A stretch of 12,731 bases of DNA, taken from NCBI GenBank assembly GCA_038110535.1, contig JAYNJW010000047.1, positions 1 to 12,731 of the forward strand, read 5' to 3'. The notes under the pieces are model-generated. The model searched no databases. It had not been told where the DNA came from and was given only the letters and a program-made list of their open reading frames with translations. The DNA is from Chordibacter sp038110535. Its GTDB lineage: Bacteria > Verrucomicrobiota > Verrucomicrobiia > Opitutales > Seribacteraceae. This document shows positions 1-7,274 of this stretch, in pieces (position 1 is the stretch's first letter; each line of letters starts with the position of its first letter). A program made the position numbers and the translations under genes.

Positions 1-1
1 G

Positions 2-1282
2 CTCAGCCAACTTCTTGCTCAGGATCTTACGAAACTAAAACCGGCTTTGGTCAGCGTAGTCAAACCTGGCGATTACCGGGTGGAAGATGCCCTCCGCAAC
101 ACAGTTAAGGAATACGGTGCAGATTGGGAAGTCCGGGAGGACGAACATTTTCTCTGCTCCAATGCTGAATTTGAAGAACATGCCATGGGCAGAAAATCCC
201 TGCGGATGGAATTTTTCTACCGGGAAATGCGCCGGAAATACAAGGTGCTTATGGATGGAAAGGATCCAGTCGGAGGGGCTTGGAACTTCGACAAAGACAA
301 CCGGGAAAGTTTTGGAAAGCAGGGACCACCTCCCTCCCCCATGGTTCGTGGGTGCAAGGCCGATGACATCACCAAAGAAGTTATCGAGTTAGTAAACGAC
401 CGTTTCCCGGATCATCCAGGAGACCTTCGGCAATTCATCTGGCCAGTAACGCCACAACAAGCCGAAAATGCACTCGCCCAATTCATTGACGAATGCCTGC
501 CCTGCTTTGGCCGTTTTCAGGATGCGATGTGGACGGATGAATATACCCTCTTTCATTCCCTGCTCGGTTCTCCGATCAACCTGCGCCTGCTTGATCCCCG
601 CAAGGTTATTAAAGCAGCAGAACAGGCTTATTTAAAAGGCCTTGCCCCCCTGCCCGCAGTGGAAGGGTTTATCCGACAAATTCTTGGTTGGCGGGAATAT
701 GTGCGGGGAATTTATCACTTACGGATGCCGGAATATCGGGAGCTGAATTTTCTCGAAGCAGATCAACCCTTGCCCGAATTCTTCTGGACCGCAGATACCG
801 AAATGGCCTGCATGCGTTCCTGCCTGAAACAGGTACTGGATACCGGATATGGTCACCACATCCAAAGATTAATGGTGATCGGCCTGTACTCGCTGCTACA
901 TGGGGTACGACCGGGAGAAATCAATGATTGGTTTTTGGCCAATTATGTGGATGCGGTCGACTGGGTGACCACCCCCAATGTGGTGGGTATGTCCCAGTTT
1001 GCGGACGGGGGAATCATGGCATCCAAGCCCTACTCCGCCACTGGTGCCTATATCGATCGGATGAGCAACTACTGCAAAAATTGCCGATTCAAGCCCAAGG
1101 AGTCGACCGGACCAGATGCCTGTCCTTTTACTACCTTGTACTGGGACTTTCTCAACCGGCACCGGGATCGCCTGGGGGGTAACCAGCGCCTCGCAATGCA
1201 AATGCGCAACCTCGCCCGTTTATCCGAGGAAAAACTGATGGAGATCAGAAAAGGAGCAGATTCCCTGCGTCGTCGCTCCTAG
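2..1282 (+). CDS. FeS-type cryptochrome/(6-4) photolyase (PhrB/CryB-like), 5' partial
   Basis: The reading frame is open to the left edge, so the gene starts outside the window; 426 codons are present. A TTG at 47 could be read as a start, but the 15 in-frame codons before it continue the fold and the family is about 510 residues long, so roughly 80 N-terminal residues are missing. The protein belongs to the deoxyribodipyrimidine-photolyase-related family (FeS-BCP), which repairs UV photoproducts using FAD and light and also carries a 4Fe-4S cluster. Numbering from the TTG codon, four cysteines C255, C343, C346 and C359 have spacings 88, 3 and 13, the same as the cluster ligands I recall for Agrobacterium PhrB. 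Other family signatures are GWREYVRG (214-221), GYGHHIQRLMV (267-277) and CPFTTLYWDFL (359-369). Its last 38 bp overlap the 3' end of the convergent DNA ligase gene. Family assignment is firm; lesion specificity is inferred. Confidence 0.93.
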   Translation, partial: LSQLLAQDLTKLKPALVSVVKPGDYRVEDALRNTVKEYGADWEVREDEHFLCSNAEFEEHAMGRKSLRMEFFYREMRRKYKVLMDGKDPVGGAWNFDKDNRESFGKQGPPPSPMVRGCKADDITKEVIELVNDRFPDHPGDLRQFIWPVTPQQAENALAQFIDECLPCFGRFQDAMWTDEYTLFHSLLGSPINLRLLDPRKVIKAAEQAYLKGLAPLPAVEGFIRQILGWREYVRGIYHLRMPEYRELNFLEADQPLPEFFWTADTEMACMRSCLKQVLDTGYGHHIQRLMVIGLYSLLHGVRPGEINDWFLANYVDAVDWVTTPNVVGMSQFADGGIMASKPYSATGAYIDRMSNYCKNCRFKPKESTGPDACPFTTLYWDFLNRHRDRLGGNQRLAMQMRNLARLSEEKLMEIRKGADSLRRRS

Positions 1283-2897
1283 GCCCTTCCCCATGGTTGG
1301 GTTCGCCCATGCGGGCATAACCTAGTAAGTTTTCCAGCGTATCCACCTCCTTGGGATCCTTGTCCTTACGCCACCTTTGGATGCGGGGAAAGCGCAAGGC
1401 AATCCCGGACTTATGCCTGCCCGATGCTCTGACTCCCTCAAACGCCACCTCAAAAACAATGCCTGGCCTTACGCCGCGAACAGGACCAAATTTCCCAGTT
1501 ATATTTTTGCGGACATAGCGGTCGATCTCCCGCAACTCCTCATCGGTAATCCCCGAGTATGCCTTGGCCACGGTGACAAACTCTCCTTTTCCATCCAGTA
1601 CCGCCAGGGTGTAATCAGAGTAGAGATTGGCACGCTTACCATGTCCGAGTTGGGCACCGACCACCACCATATCCGCTACGAAAGGATCGATCTTCCATTT
1701 ATACCAGTCTCCCTTTACCCGACCGGATGAGTAAACAGAATCCTTGTGCTTGAGCATCAATCCCTCCACCCCTCGCTGCCGGGACTCTTCCCTGCTTTGG
1801 CCCCAGGCTACCCAGGTTGCTCCTGGAACCGGTGGGGACAGCCGAATAGGAAAGCCCTGAGGTAAGGCCGTTACCAAATCCTGCAGCATTTTTCGACGCA
1901 CCTGAAAGGGGAGCTTCCGTAAGTCCTTTCTCTCCTTCCGCAAAAGATCATAGGCCATAAACTGCACGGGTTCTTTCTTTACCAAGGATGGCCCAGGTTC
2001 TTTCCGGCCGAGGCGTTTTTGCAATCGATTGAAAGATCGCAGGCCCTCCGGCCCCCAGGCAAGAATCTCTCCATCGATGACAAGCCCCGCGGGTAAATGA
2101 GGGATCATTTCCAGTAATTCGGGAAAGGACTCACCGGTCGATTCTTCCCCTCGGGTCCACAATAGCCCGTGGTTTTCCTCGCTCAATAATTGACACCTAA
2201 CACCATCCCATTTCCATTCCGCCCACCAGTCCTTTGGATCTCCAAGTGCCTCTGGTTTCTCCTGCAAAGGACTGGCCAGACAAAAAGGAAAAGGACGGCA
2301 CCACCCATCCTCCTCCCGCTCCTCACCGACGATCCGGTCAAAGGTTTTTTCCCGGGGGTCCCATTCACCGGAAATCCGTTGCGAAATAACTGCAGGATCC
2401 ACCCCCGCCACTTCAGCCAAGGCCCTGCAGAGGTTGCCGCGGGAAACCCCGATCCGGAATCCGCCAGTCAATAACTTATGGAAAGGAAGGAGATCGATAG
2501 ACCGCAGTTTGCTCCATGTTTCCACCAAAATTTCCTGCCTTTGCATTGGATCGGCTGTTCCAAGAGGAAAAAGGATTTCCTCCACCACTTCAGACAAACT
2601 GATTGCTTGAGCATCGGGGTTTCCCCGAATCAATAGGGAAAGGGTTTCGGCGAGGTCACCCACTCGCTCGTAACTCTCTTCCAACAACCAGAGGGGAAGA
2701 CCTAACCTGCTCGCGGCCAACTCCCTTAATTCTCCCGTTCGCACAGCCCCTTTGATCCGGTTGCCAGCAAGAAACCAAGCGGCCCAACCCGCATCTTTGG
2801 AATCGGCCTCCCTAAAATATTTGGTCATGCACCCAATCCGATCCCCCGTCTTGGTCATCCCATCAAGGTCGTGAAAAAGCTCTGCAAATCCCTGCAT
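1245..2897 (-). CDS. ATP-dependent DNA ligase (ligase-associated repair type)
   Basis: This 550-residue protein is a bacterial ATP-dependent DNA ligase that seals nicks through a lysyl-AMP intermediate. An N-terminal helical DNA-binding-like domain (about 1-200) precedes the nucleotidyltransferase domain. Motif I is EWKWDGVR, with K229 the predicted adenylated lysine; motif III is IDGEIL (274-279), motif IV VEGLML (377-382), motif V YKWK (399-402). An OB-fold follows, with the conserved stretch FEGVRASGRHKSGIALRFPR (486-505). It starts 3 bp after the stop of the exonuclease gene, so the two are surely cotranscribed. This pairing is the signature of the ligase-associated DNA damage response cassette (ligase, exonuclease, Lhr-like DEXH helicase, PdeM phosphoesterase). 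Downstream there is no helicase; the gene runs 38 bp into the 3' end of the photolyase gene. It is separate from the NAD-dependent replicative ligase and probably has a repair role (inference). Confidence 0.95.
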   Translation of the reverse strand: MQGFAELFHDLDGMTKTGDRIGCMTKYFREADSKDAGWAAWFLAGNRIKGAVRTGELRELAASRLGLPLWLLEESYERVGDLAETLSLLIRGNPDAQAISLSEVVEEILFPLGTADPMQRQEILVETWSKLRSIDLLPFHKLLTGGFRIGVSRGNLCRALAEVAGVDPAVISQRISGEWDPREKTFDRIVGEEREEDGWCRPFPFCLASPLQEKPEALGDPKDWWAEWKWDGVRCQLLSEENHGLLWTRGEESTGESFPELLEMIPHLPAGLVIDGEILAWGPEGLRSFNRLQKRLGRKEPGPSLVKKEPVQFMAYDLLRKERKDLRKLPFQVRRKMLQDLVTALPQGFPIRLSPPVPGATWVAWGQSREESRQRGVEGLMLKHKDSVYSSGRVKGDWYKWKIDPFVADMVVVGAQLGHGKRANLYSDYTLAVLDGKGEFVTVAKAYSGITDEELREIDRYVRKNITGKFGPVRGVRPGIVFEVAFEGVRASGRHKSGIALRFPRIQRWRKDKDPKEVDTLENLLGYARMGEPNHGEGPRSDDAGNLLLF

Positions 2898-2900
2898 ATA

Positions 2901-3890
2901 TTATTCTTCCTCTGTGCGATGGTAAGCACCCTGGAGCATTGATGCCTGAATTCCCTGCTCGCAGAGATACCTAGCGAGCGGATCACCATCCCCGTGAGTT
3001 AATTTGATTTGCTCGGCGCCGGTCCCCTTGATCACTTCGAGCAGGCCTGCCCAATCCGCATGGTCGGAGAGAACAAATCCACGATCAAGGTTCCGTCTCT
3101 TTCTTGCTCCACGCACGGCCATCCATCCAGAAGCAAATCCACGCTCTGCCCCCTTGAAACGACGTGTCCAACCGGCATCCTCTACCGCTGGAGGAGCTAC
3201 AATCATCGCACCGGCCCAATTTCCATGGCCTTCTTTTACTTTCTGCACTTTGGGGAATTTGACTCCTGACGATTGATAGACTGGTAGGAAGGGATGAACT
3301 GCCCCATGAGCATAGATTGGCCCGATTGAAGAATCGAGCCCTCGTAATACCCGCTGAGCCTTGCCCAATGAATAAGCAAAGAGCAGGCTCGGTTTCCCAG
3401 CCCTGGCATTATCACTCCACCATTGATTGATTTGTTGGTGAACTGTTTCTTCTTTTTCCCATTGATACACCGGTAGGCCAAAGGTGCATTCGCTGACAAA
3501 AACATTGCACTTCACCAGTCCGAATGGCTCGCAACTACGGTCGTGCTGGGGTTTGTAATCCCCGCTGACCACCCAGACTCTGCCCTTCACCTCCACCCGG
3601 ATCTGGGCAGAGCCAAGTATATGGCCAGCTGGATGAAAAGATACCAGGGCATCACCTATTTTTCGGGTTTCCCCGTAGCAAATTCCTTCGGCTATTATTT
3701 CCTCACCCAAACGTAATTTCAGCAAGGGCAGGCAGGCCTGAGAAACCAAATAAGATTTGTGCCCGGACCGGGCATGATCACTGTGGGCATGAGTGATTAG
3801 TGCCCGCTCCACCTGGCCTCGGGGATCAATGTAGAAATTTCCTGCAGGGCAGTATAGCCCTTCTGGACGAACAACTAATGGTTCTTCCAT
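2901..3890 (-). CDS. Ligase-associated DNA damage response exonuclease (MBL fold)
   Basis: This 329-residue protein has the metallo-beta-lactamase/beta-CASP-like fold of SNM1/CPSF-type nucleases and matches in length and motifs the putative DNA-ligase-associated exonuclease family (about 330 residues). Metal ligands are visible: HAHSDH (34-39), H90 in PAGHILGSAQ, D111 in SGDY, and H277 in SDHADW. THGDGD (298-303) is the typical C-terminal element. The N-terminal phrase GLYCPAGNFYIDP is also characteristic of the family. The ATG at 3890 is the first gene start on the minus strand from the divergent intergenic region; a triple CAGA repeat immediately precedes it and no Shine-Dalgarno sequence is seen. 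It leads the two-gene operon with the DNA ligase and probably processes DNA ends before ligation (inference from family context). Confidence 0.94.
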   Translation of the reverse strand: MEEPLVVRPEGLYCPAGNFYIDPRGQVERALITHAHSDHARSGHKSYLVSQACLPLLKLRLGEEIIAEGICYGETRKIGDALVSFHPAGHILGSAQIRVEVKGRVWVVSGDYKPQHDRSCEPFGLVKCNVFVSECTFGLPVYQWEKEETVHQQINQWWSDNARAGKPSLLFAYSLGKAQRVLRGLDSSIGPIYAHGAVHPFLPVYQSSGVKFPKVQKVKEGHGNWAGAMIVAPPAVEDAGWTRRFKGAERGFASGWMAVRGARKRRNLDRGFVLSDHADWAGLLEVIKGTGAEQIKLTHGDGDPLARYLCEQGIQASMLQGAYHRTEEE

Positions 3891-3992
3891 CAGACAGACA
3901 GAATTCCGGAATCTGAATCAGGCTCCTTCCAAAAAAGAAAAATTTTTTTTTGCATGATCTAAATAATACTCACCTTCGTACTATTACTTGTT
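3891..3992. promoter_or_regulatory. Divergent promoter region between exonuclease and sigma factor genes
   Basis: These 102 bp separate two genes transcribed outward, so promoters for both the repair operon and the lipid operon should lie here or just inside the genes. Visible elements are three CAGA repeats (3891-3902), a perfect 10-bp palindrome ATTCCGGAAT (3903-3912), an A-then-T tract (3931-3951) that could bend DNA or act as an upstream element, and an A/T-rich stretch TAAATAATAC (3960-3969) resembling a -10 region for the + strand. No good -35/-10 pair with 16-18 bp spacing was found, which would fit recognition by an alternative sigma factor, perhaps the one encoded immediately downstream. 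The promoter positions are inferred, not demonstrated. Confidence 0.4.
3903..3912. promoter_or_regulatory. 10-bp perfect palindrome, possible operator
   Basis: ATTCCGGAAT reads identically on both strands and lies just upstream of the exonuclease start, within the divergent intergenic region. A dimeric repressor could bind here, but a 10-bp palindrome can occur by chance and no second copy was noticed in the window. Confidence 0.2.
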
Positions 3993-4934
3993 ATGGCACC
4001 ATATAGTTTCAAGCAAATGAATGATTCGAACGATCCAGTCGGTCGTTTCATGACTGACCGTTCACGCATGACTCCCCCTACAAAGGAAGAATACAATCAA
4101 TTGTTCAGCGAATTGCACAAAGGATCTGAATCTGCCAAGCAGGAATTGGTTGAACGGCATATTCGTTTGGTAGCATCCATCGCTCTGAAATTTCGGCAAG
4201 TCAATGTACCAATGGAAGATGTTATGGCTGAGGGCATTCATGGACTCATTATCGCCATCGAAAAATTTGATCACACCCGTGGTATCAAACTCAGCACCTA
4301 TGCGGCTTGGTGGATTCGCCAACGAATTCAACGGTTTGTCAGCAAAATGGCGGAAGCGGTTTCTATTCCTCACGATGTTTCTCAGGGAAAGCGTAAGGAG
4401 AATAACCTCCGTACTGAGCTTCAAATTTCTTTGGGTCGTGAGCCAACAGAAAAAGAGATTTCGGATGCCCTTGATGATCGTCGTAACCTTTCCGGTCGGG
4501 TTAAATATGCCCCCGCCAGCACTCTTTCCTTGGATGAGCCATTCTCTGAAGATTCTGATCATTCTCTCATTGATATGATGTCGGACGAAACTGACACTCA
4601 AAAATCTTACCGAGAAGATGGTTCCCTTGCAGATGATATCAGGGTTGCACTCGGATTCCTCGAACCTCGTGAACGCAAAGTTTTGAGCATGAGGTTCGGT
4701 CTTACTAAGGATAAAGAAGCGATGAAACTCGATGATATCGCCGAAACGCTTGAAGTTTCTGGAGAGCGTGTCCGGCAATTGGAATCCCTAGGCTTGCGCA
4801 AACTTCGTGCCGTGGTAATGAACAATGGCAAACTGGATTTCCGTAACCTCGATAAACTAGTTGGTATCGAATTACGTGGCAAAACAAAGATGAGTCCTTT
4901 ACAACTTTCCCTCATCTTGGACAATGCTGCGTAA
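3993..4934 (+). CDS. RNA polymerase sigma-70 family factor (non-ECF), first gene of the lipid operon
   Basis: This 313-residue sigma factor has region 1.2 (DPVGRFM, 14-20), regions 2.1-2.4 (about 55-130), a shortened region 3 (135-195) and region 4 (212-275), so it resembles group 2/3 sigma factors rather than ECF factors; region 1.1 is absent. Region 2 signatures are HIRLVASIALKF (56-67), KFDHTRGIKLSTYAAWWIRQ (91-110) and region 4.2 is VSGERVRQLESLGLRKLR (255-272). By-eye alignment to E. coli RpoD keeps Q437 (here Q110) but has Q in place of T440 (Q113), and SIPHDVS instead of RIPVHM, suggesting altered -10 preference. A C-terminal tail of about 40 residues follows region 4. ATG 3993 is used; ATG 4017 (Met9) is an alternative and neither has a Shine-Dalgarno. 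The stop is 3 nt before the desaturase start, so the factor is cotranscribed with the lipid genes and probably controls them, perhaps including itself (inference). No anti-sigma gene is adjacent. Confidence 0.93.
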   Translation: MAPYSFKQMNDSNDPVGRFMTDRSRMTPPTKEEYNQLFSELHKGSESAKQELVERHIRLVASIALKFRQVNVPMEDVMAEGIHGLIIAIEKFDHTRGIKLSTYAAWWIRQRIQRFVSKMAEAVSIPHDVSQGKRKENNLRTELQISLGREPTEKEISDALDDRRNLSGRVKYAPASTLSLDEPFSEDSDHSLIDMMSDETDTQKSYREDGSLADDIRVALGFLEPRERKVLSMRFGLTKDKEAMKLDDIAETLEVSGERVRQLESLGLRKLRAVVMNNGKLDFRNLDKLVGIELRGKTKMSPLQLSLILDNAA

Positions 4935-4937
4935 TTC

Positions 4938-5849
4938 ATGATATCCTCTTTATCAAAGTGGGTCTGCCCTCCCCCGGAGACCTTTGACAAACCTGATCCC
5001 TCCCAAGACCGGGTGGAATGGTTCAGGTGCGTCCCCTACATTCTAATTCATCTGGGTGCCCTTTTAGTTTTTTTCACCCCTTTTGCTTGGGCCTGCCTCC
5101 CGGTTTTACTGCTCTCTTACTCAGTCCGAATGTTCGCTATCACCGCGTTTTATCACCGCTATTTCTCTCATCGTACTTTTACCACAAGTAGACTAGTGCA
5201 ATTCCTTGGAGCTTTTATTGCCTGTGCATCCGGTCAGCGTGGTCCCCTTTGGTGGGCGGCTCATCATCGTTTACACCACCGTCATTCCGACACCGAGCAT
5301 GATTCCCACTCTCCCCACCACAAAAATTTTTTATGGAGTCATACCCTCTGGTTTATGACTGACTATGCCCTGCCCACTTTTCTTAAGGAAATTCCTGATT
5401 GGGTTAAATACAAAGAACTCCGTTTTATTAACCGTTATGACTGGATCGCGGTCATCCTTCTTGCTCTCGGATGCTTCCTCCTTGGTGAATGGGCCGTCTT
5501 CGAGGCATGGACGGGGATGAATGGAGTCTCTATGCTAGCTTGGGGTTTCTTTCTCCCTACCGTCCTTCTCTACCATGCCACATTCTCGGTCAATTCCCTC
5601 ACTCACATGTTTGGGAAGAAGAAGTACGAGACCGGGGACGAGAGCCGGAATAACTGGTTTGTTTCTGTCATCACCTTTGGAGAAGGCTGGCACAACAACC
5701 ACCACTTCTTTCCAGGAGCCGCCCGCCAGGGCTTCTCGCCCGGGGAATTCGACCCCACCTATTACGCTCTGCGAATCATGGCTCTTTTCGGACTGGTCAG
5801 TAACCTCCGTCCCGTGCCCGCCTGGGTGAAAGAAAAGGCAAAGAGCTAG
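4938..5849 (+). CDS. Fatty acid desaturase (acyl-CoA delta-9 desaturase family)
   Basis: This 303-residue integral membrane di-iron desaturase introduces a double bond into acyl chains using O2 and an electron donor. All three histidine boxes are present: HRYFSH (73-78), HRLHH (110-114, followed by RHSD) and HNNHH (252-256) within GEGWHNNHHFFP. H223 in NSLTHMFG is the additional conserved histidine of the family. Hydrophobic segments lie at about 33-70, 86-98, 168-186 and 196-214, giving the usual four-helix topology with the boxes in the cytosol. It starts 3 nt after the sigma factor stop and is followed 31 nt later by the FAD oxidoreductase. Its likely job is to provide the unsaturated chain that the downstream CFA-type enzymes modify, or to add a second double bond later in the pathway; the sequence cannot tell these apart. 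Confidence 0.94.
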   Translation: MISSLSKWVCPPPETFDKPDPSQDRVEWFRCVPYILIHLGALLVFFTPFAWACLPVLLLSYSVRMFAITAFYHRYFSHRTFTTSRLVQFLGAFIACASGQRGPLWWAAHHRLHHRHSDTEHDSHSPHHKNFLWSHTLWFMTDYALPTFLKEIPDWVKYKELRFINRYDWIAVILLALGCFLLGEWAVFEAWTGMNGVSMLAWGFFLPTVLLYHATFSVNSLTHMFGKKKYETGDESRNNWFVSVITFGEGWHNNHHFFPGAARQGFSPGEFDPTYYALRIMALFGLVSNLRPVPAWVKEKAKS

Positions 5850-5880
5850 TTTCGCGATCTGCCGTCTGCGTGCGGAACTG

Positions 5881-7274
5881 ATGAAAATTGCTATTATTGG
5901 ATCCGGAATTTCCGGACTTGGGTGTGCCCATCTGCTTAAAAACAATCATGAGGTCACCCTGTTTGAGGCAGCAGACAAACCGGGCGGGCATGTAAACACT
6001 ATTGATGTCAAAGGAAAAACAGGAGACTACCGCGTCGATACGGGATTTATTGTATTCAACGAACAAAACTATCCCAACTTTGTCCGCCTGCTCGAACGGC
6101 TCGATGTTGATTCTCAACCCACCCGGATGGGATTTTCCGTACGGTCCGAACGCACCGGGATTGAATACAGTGGTGAGTCCATCTCCGGATTATTTGGCGG
6201 GATCCGAAATATCACCGATCCCAAACACTGGGGGATGGTTCGGGATATTTTAAGGTTTCATAAACTTGCGGAACACGCAGACGATCCCAACGAGACGGTT
6301 ACGGAATTTATCAGGCGGAACAGACTGGGCGAACGCTTTAAATGTTCCTTCCTTCTCCCGTTGGGATCCGCCCTGTGGTCCTGCTCGATCGAACGCTTCG
6401 GTTCCTTCCCCATGGAATTCCTCACCGACTTTCTTTCCAACCATAAAATGCTGCAGGCATACAACCGTCCGGTCTGGCGGGTATTAAAAGGGGGTTCGCG
6501 TACTTATGTGGACAAAATCGTTGAGGGACTGGGTGACCGATTACATCTTTCGACTCCCGTGTGCTCAGTCCGCCGGGCAGAAACTGGAGTACTCATTACC
6601 CTGCCGGATGGAACCGAACAATCCTTTGATCAGGCCATTCTTGCCTGCCATGCCGACCAGTCGCTCAAACTGCTGAACGGTGCGGAGAGAGAAGAAATCG
6701 AACTTTTGCAGAACTTTCCCTACGAAACCAATCTGGTCACTTTGCACTCGGATGACCGACTGCTCCCCCGCCGTTCCTCCGCCCGGGCCAGTTGGAATGC
6801 CTACATTCCCCTAGAGGACAAAGATCATGCGGTGGTTACCTACGACATGAATATTTTGCAAAGCTTGCCGACTAAGGAGCCTTTCTGTGTATCCTTAAAT
6901 CAGCAGGAAAAGATTGATCAATCGCTCCACCACGCCGATTTTACCTTTGATCATCCANNNNNNNNNNNNNNNNNNNNNNNNNNNNNNNNNNNNNNNNNNN
7001 NNNNNNNNNNNNNNNNNNNNNNNNNNNNNNNNNNNNNNNNNNNNNNNNNNNNNNNNNGCAGGAAAAGATTGATCAATCGCTCCACCACGCCGATTTTACC
7101 TTTGATCATCCAGCCTACCACCCGGGCAGAAAATCTGCGCAGGCGATGCACAACTCTTTCATTCAAAGAAAGGGAATATCCTTGTGCGGGGCCTATTGGG
7201 GATATGGGTTTCATGAGGACGGATTGAGCAGTGCCTTGAGGGTGTGCGAATCATTCGGGGAAAAACTGGGATGA
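5881..7274 (+). CDS. FAD-dependent amine-oxidase-like oxidoreductase, interrupted by an assembly gap
   Basis: The N-terminus has an FAD-binding Rossmann motif, GSGISG (7-12), an acidic residue ending strand 2 (E29), and PGGHVNT (34-40). These place it with the NAD(P)/FAD-binding amine-oxidase-like flavoproteins that sit beside DUF1365 and CFA genes in many bacteria; the substrate is probably lipid-linked but is not established. A run of 100 N (6958-7057) lies in the gene, and the 55 bp before it are repeated exactly after it. Read literally, the frame breaks after the gap. If the repeat is collapsed, codon 359 (CCA, 6955-6957) continues directly at 7113 in frame and yields the expected C-terminus, with SAQAMHNSFIQRKG and GAYWGYGFHEDGLSSALRV, ending at TGA 7272-7274. 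The reconstructed protein is 412 residues, normal for the family. The stop overlaps the DUF1365 start as ATGA. The gene itself is therefore very likely intact and the gap spurious. Confidence 0.92.
6903..6957 (+). repeat. 55-bp overlap copy left of the scaffold gap
   Basis: These 55 bases are identical to 7058-7112 on the other side of the N run. Both copies touch the gap, which is the pattern of two contig ends sharing one k-mer that were scaffolded without merging. It is not a biological repeat. Confidence 0.93.
6958..7057. other. Assembly gap (100 N)
   Basis: Exactly 100 N, a conventional placeholder length for a gap of unknown size. Because the flanks overlap by 55 bp and collapsing them restores a full family C-terminus in frame, the true missing sequence is probably zero. 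Confidence 0.99.
7058..7112 (+). repeat. 55-bp overlap copy right of the scaffold gap
   Basis: This is an exact duplicate of 6903-6957. The real gene sequence resumes at 7113 (codon GCC) after the single true copy. Confidence 0.93.

Noticed and set aside
1377..1730. 117-codon + strand open frame
   Set aside because: It is a shadow antisense to the DNA ligase C-terminal domain.
4062..4778. 238-codon open frame on the minus strand
   Set aside because: It lies antisense inside the sigma factor gene, which has clear sigma-70 motifs; the minus translation has no recognisable family pattern.
6903..7112. Biological direct repeat, such as an IS target duplication
   Set aside because: Both copies abut the 100 N and the protein reads through a single copy, so it is an assembly artefact.
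7058..7227. Read-through of the N run as the C-terminus of the flavoprotein
   Set aside because: The frame after the gap is wrong: it gives an arginine-rich tail without family residues, while collapsing the 55-bp overlap gives the conserved GAYWGYGFHEDG end.
7244..7270. GTG start for the DUF1365 gene
   Set aside because: It would add nine unconserved residues lying inside the flavoprotein gene; ATG 7271 fits the ATGA overlap and the family N-terminus.
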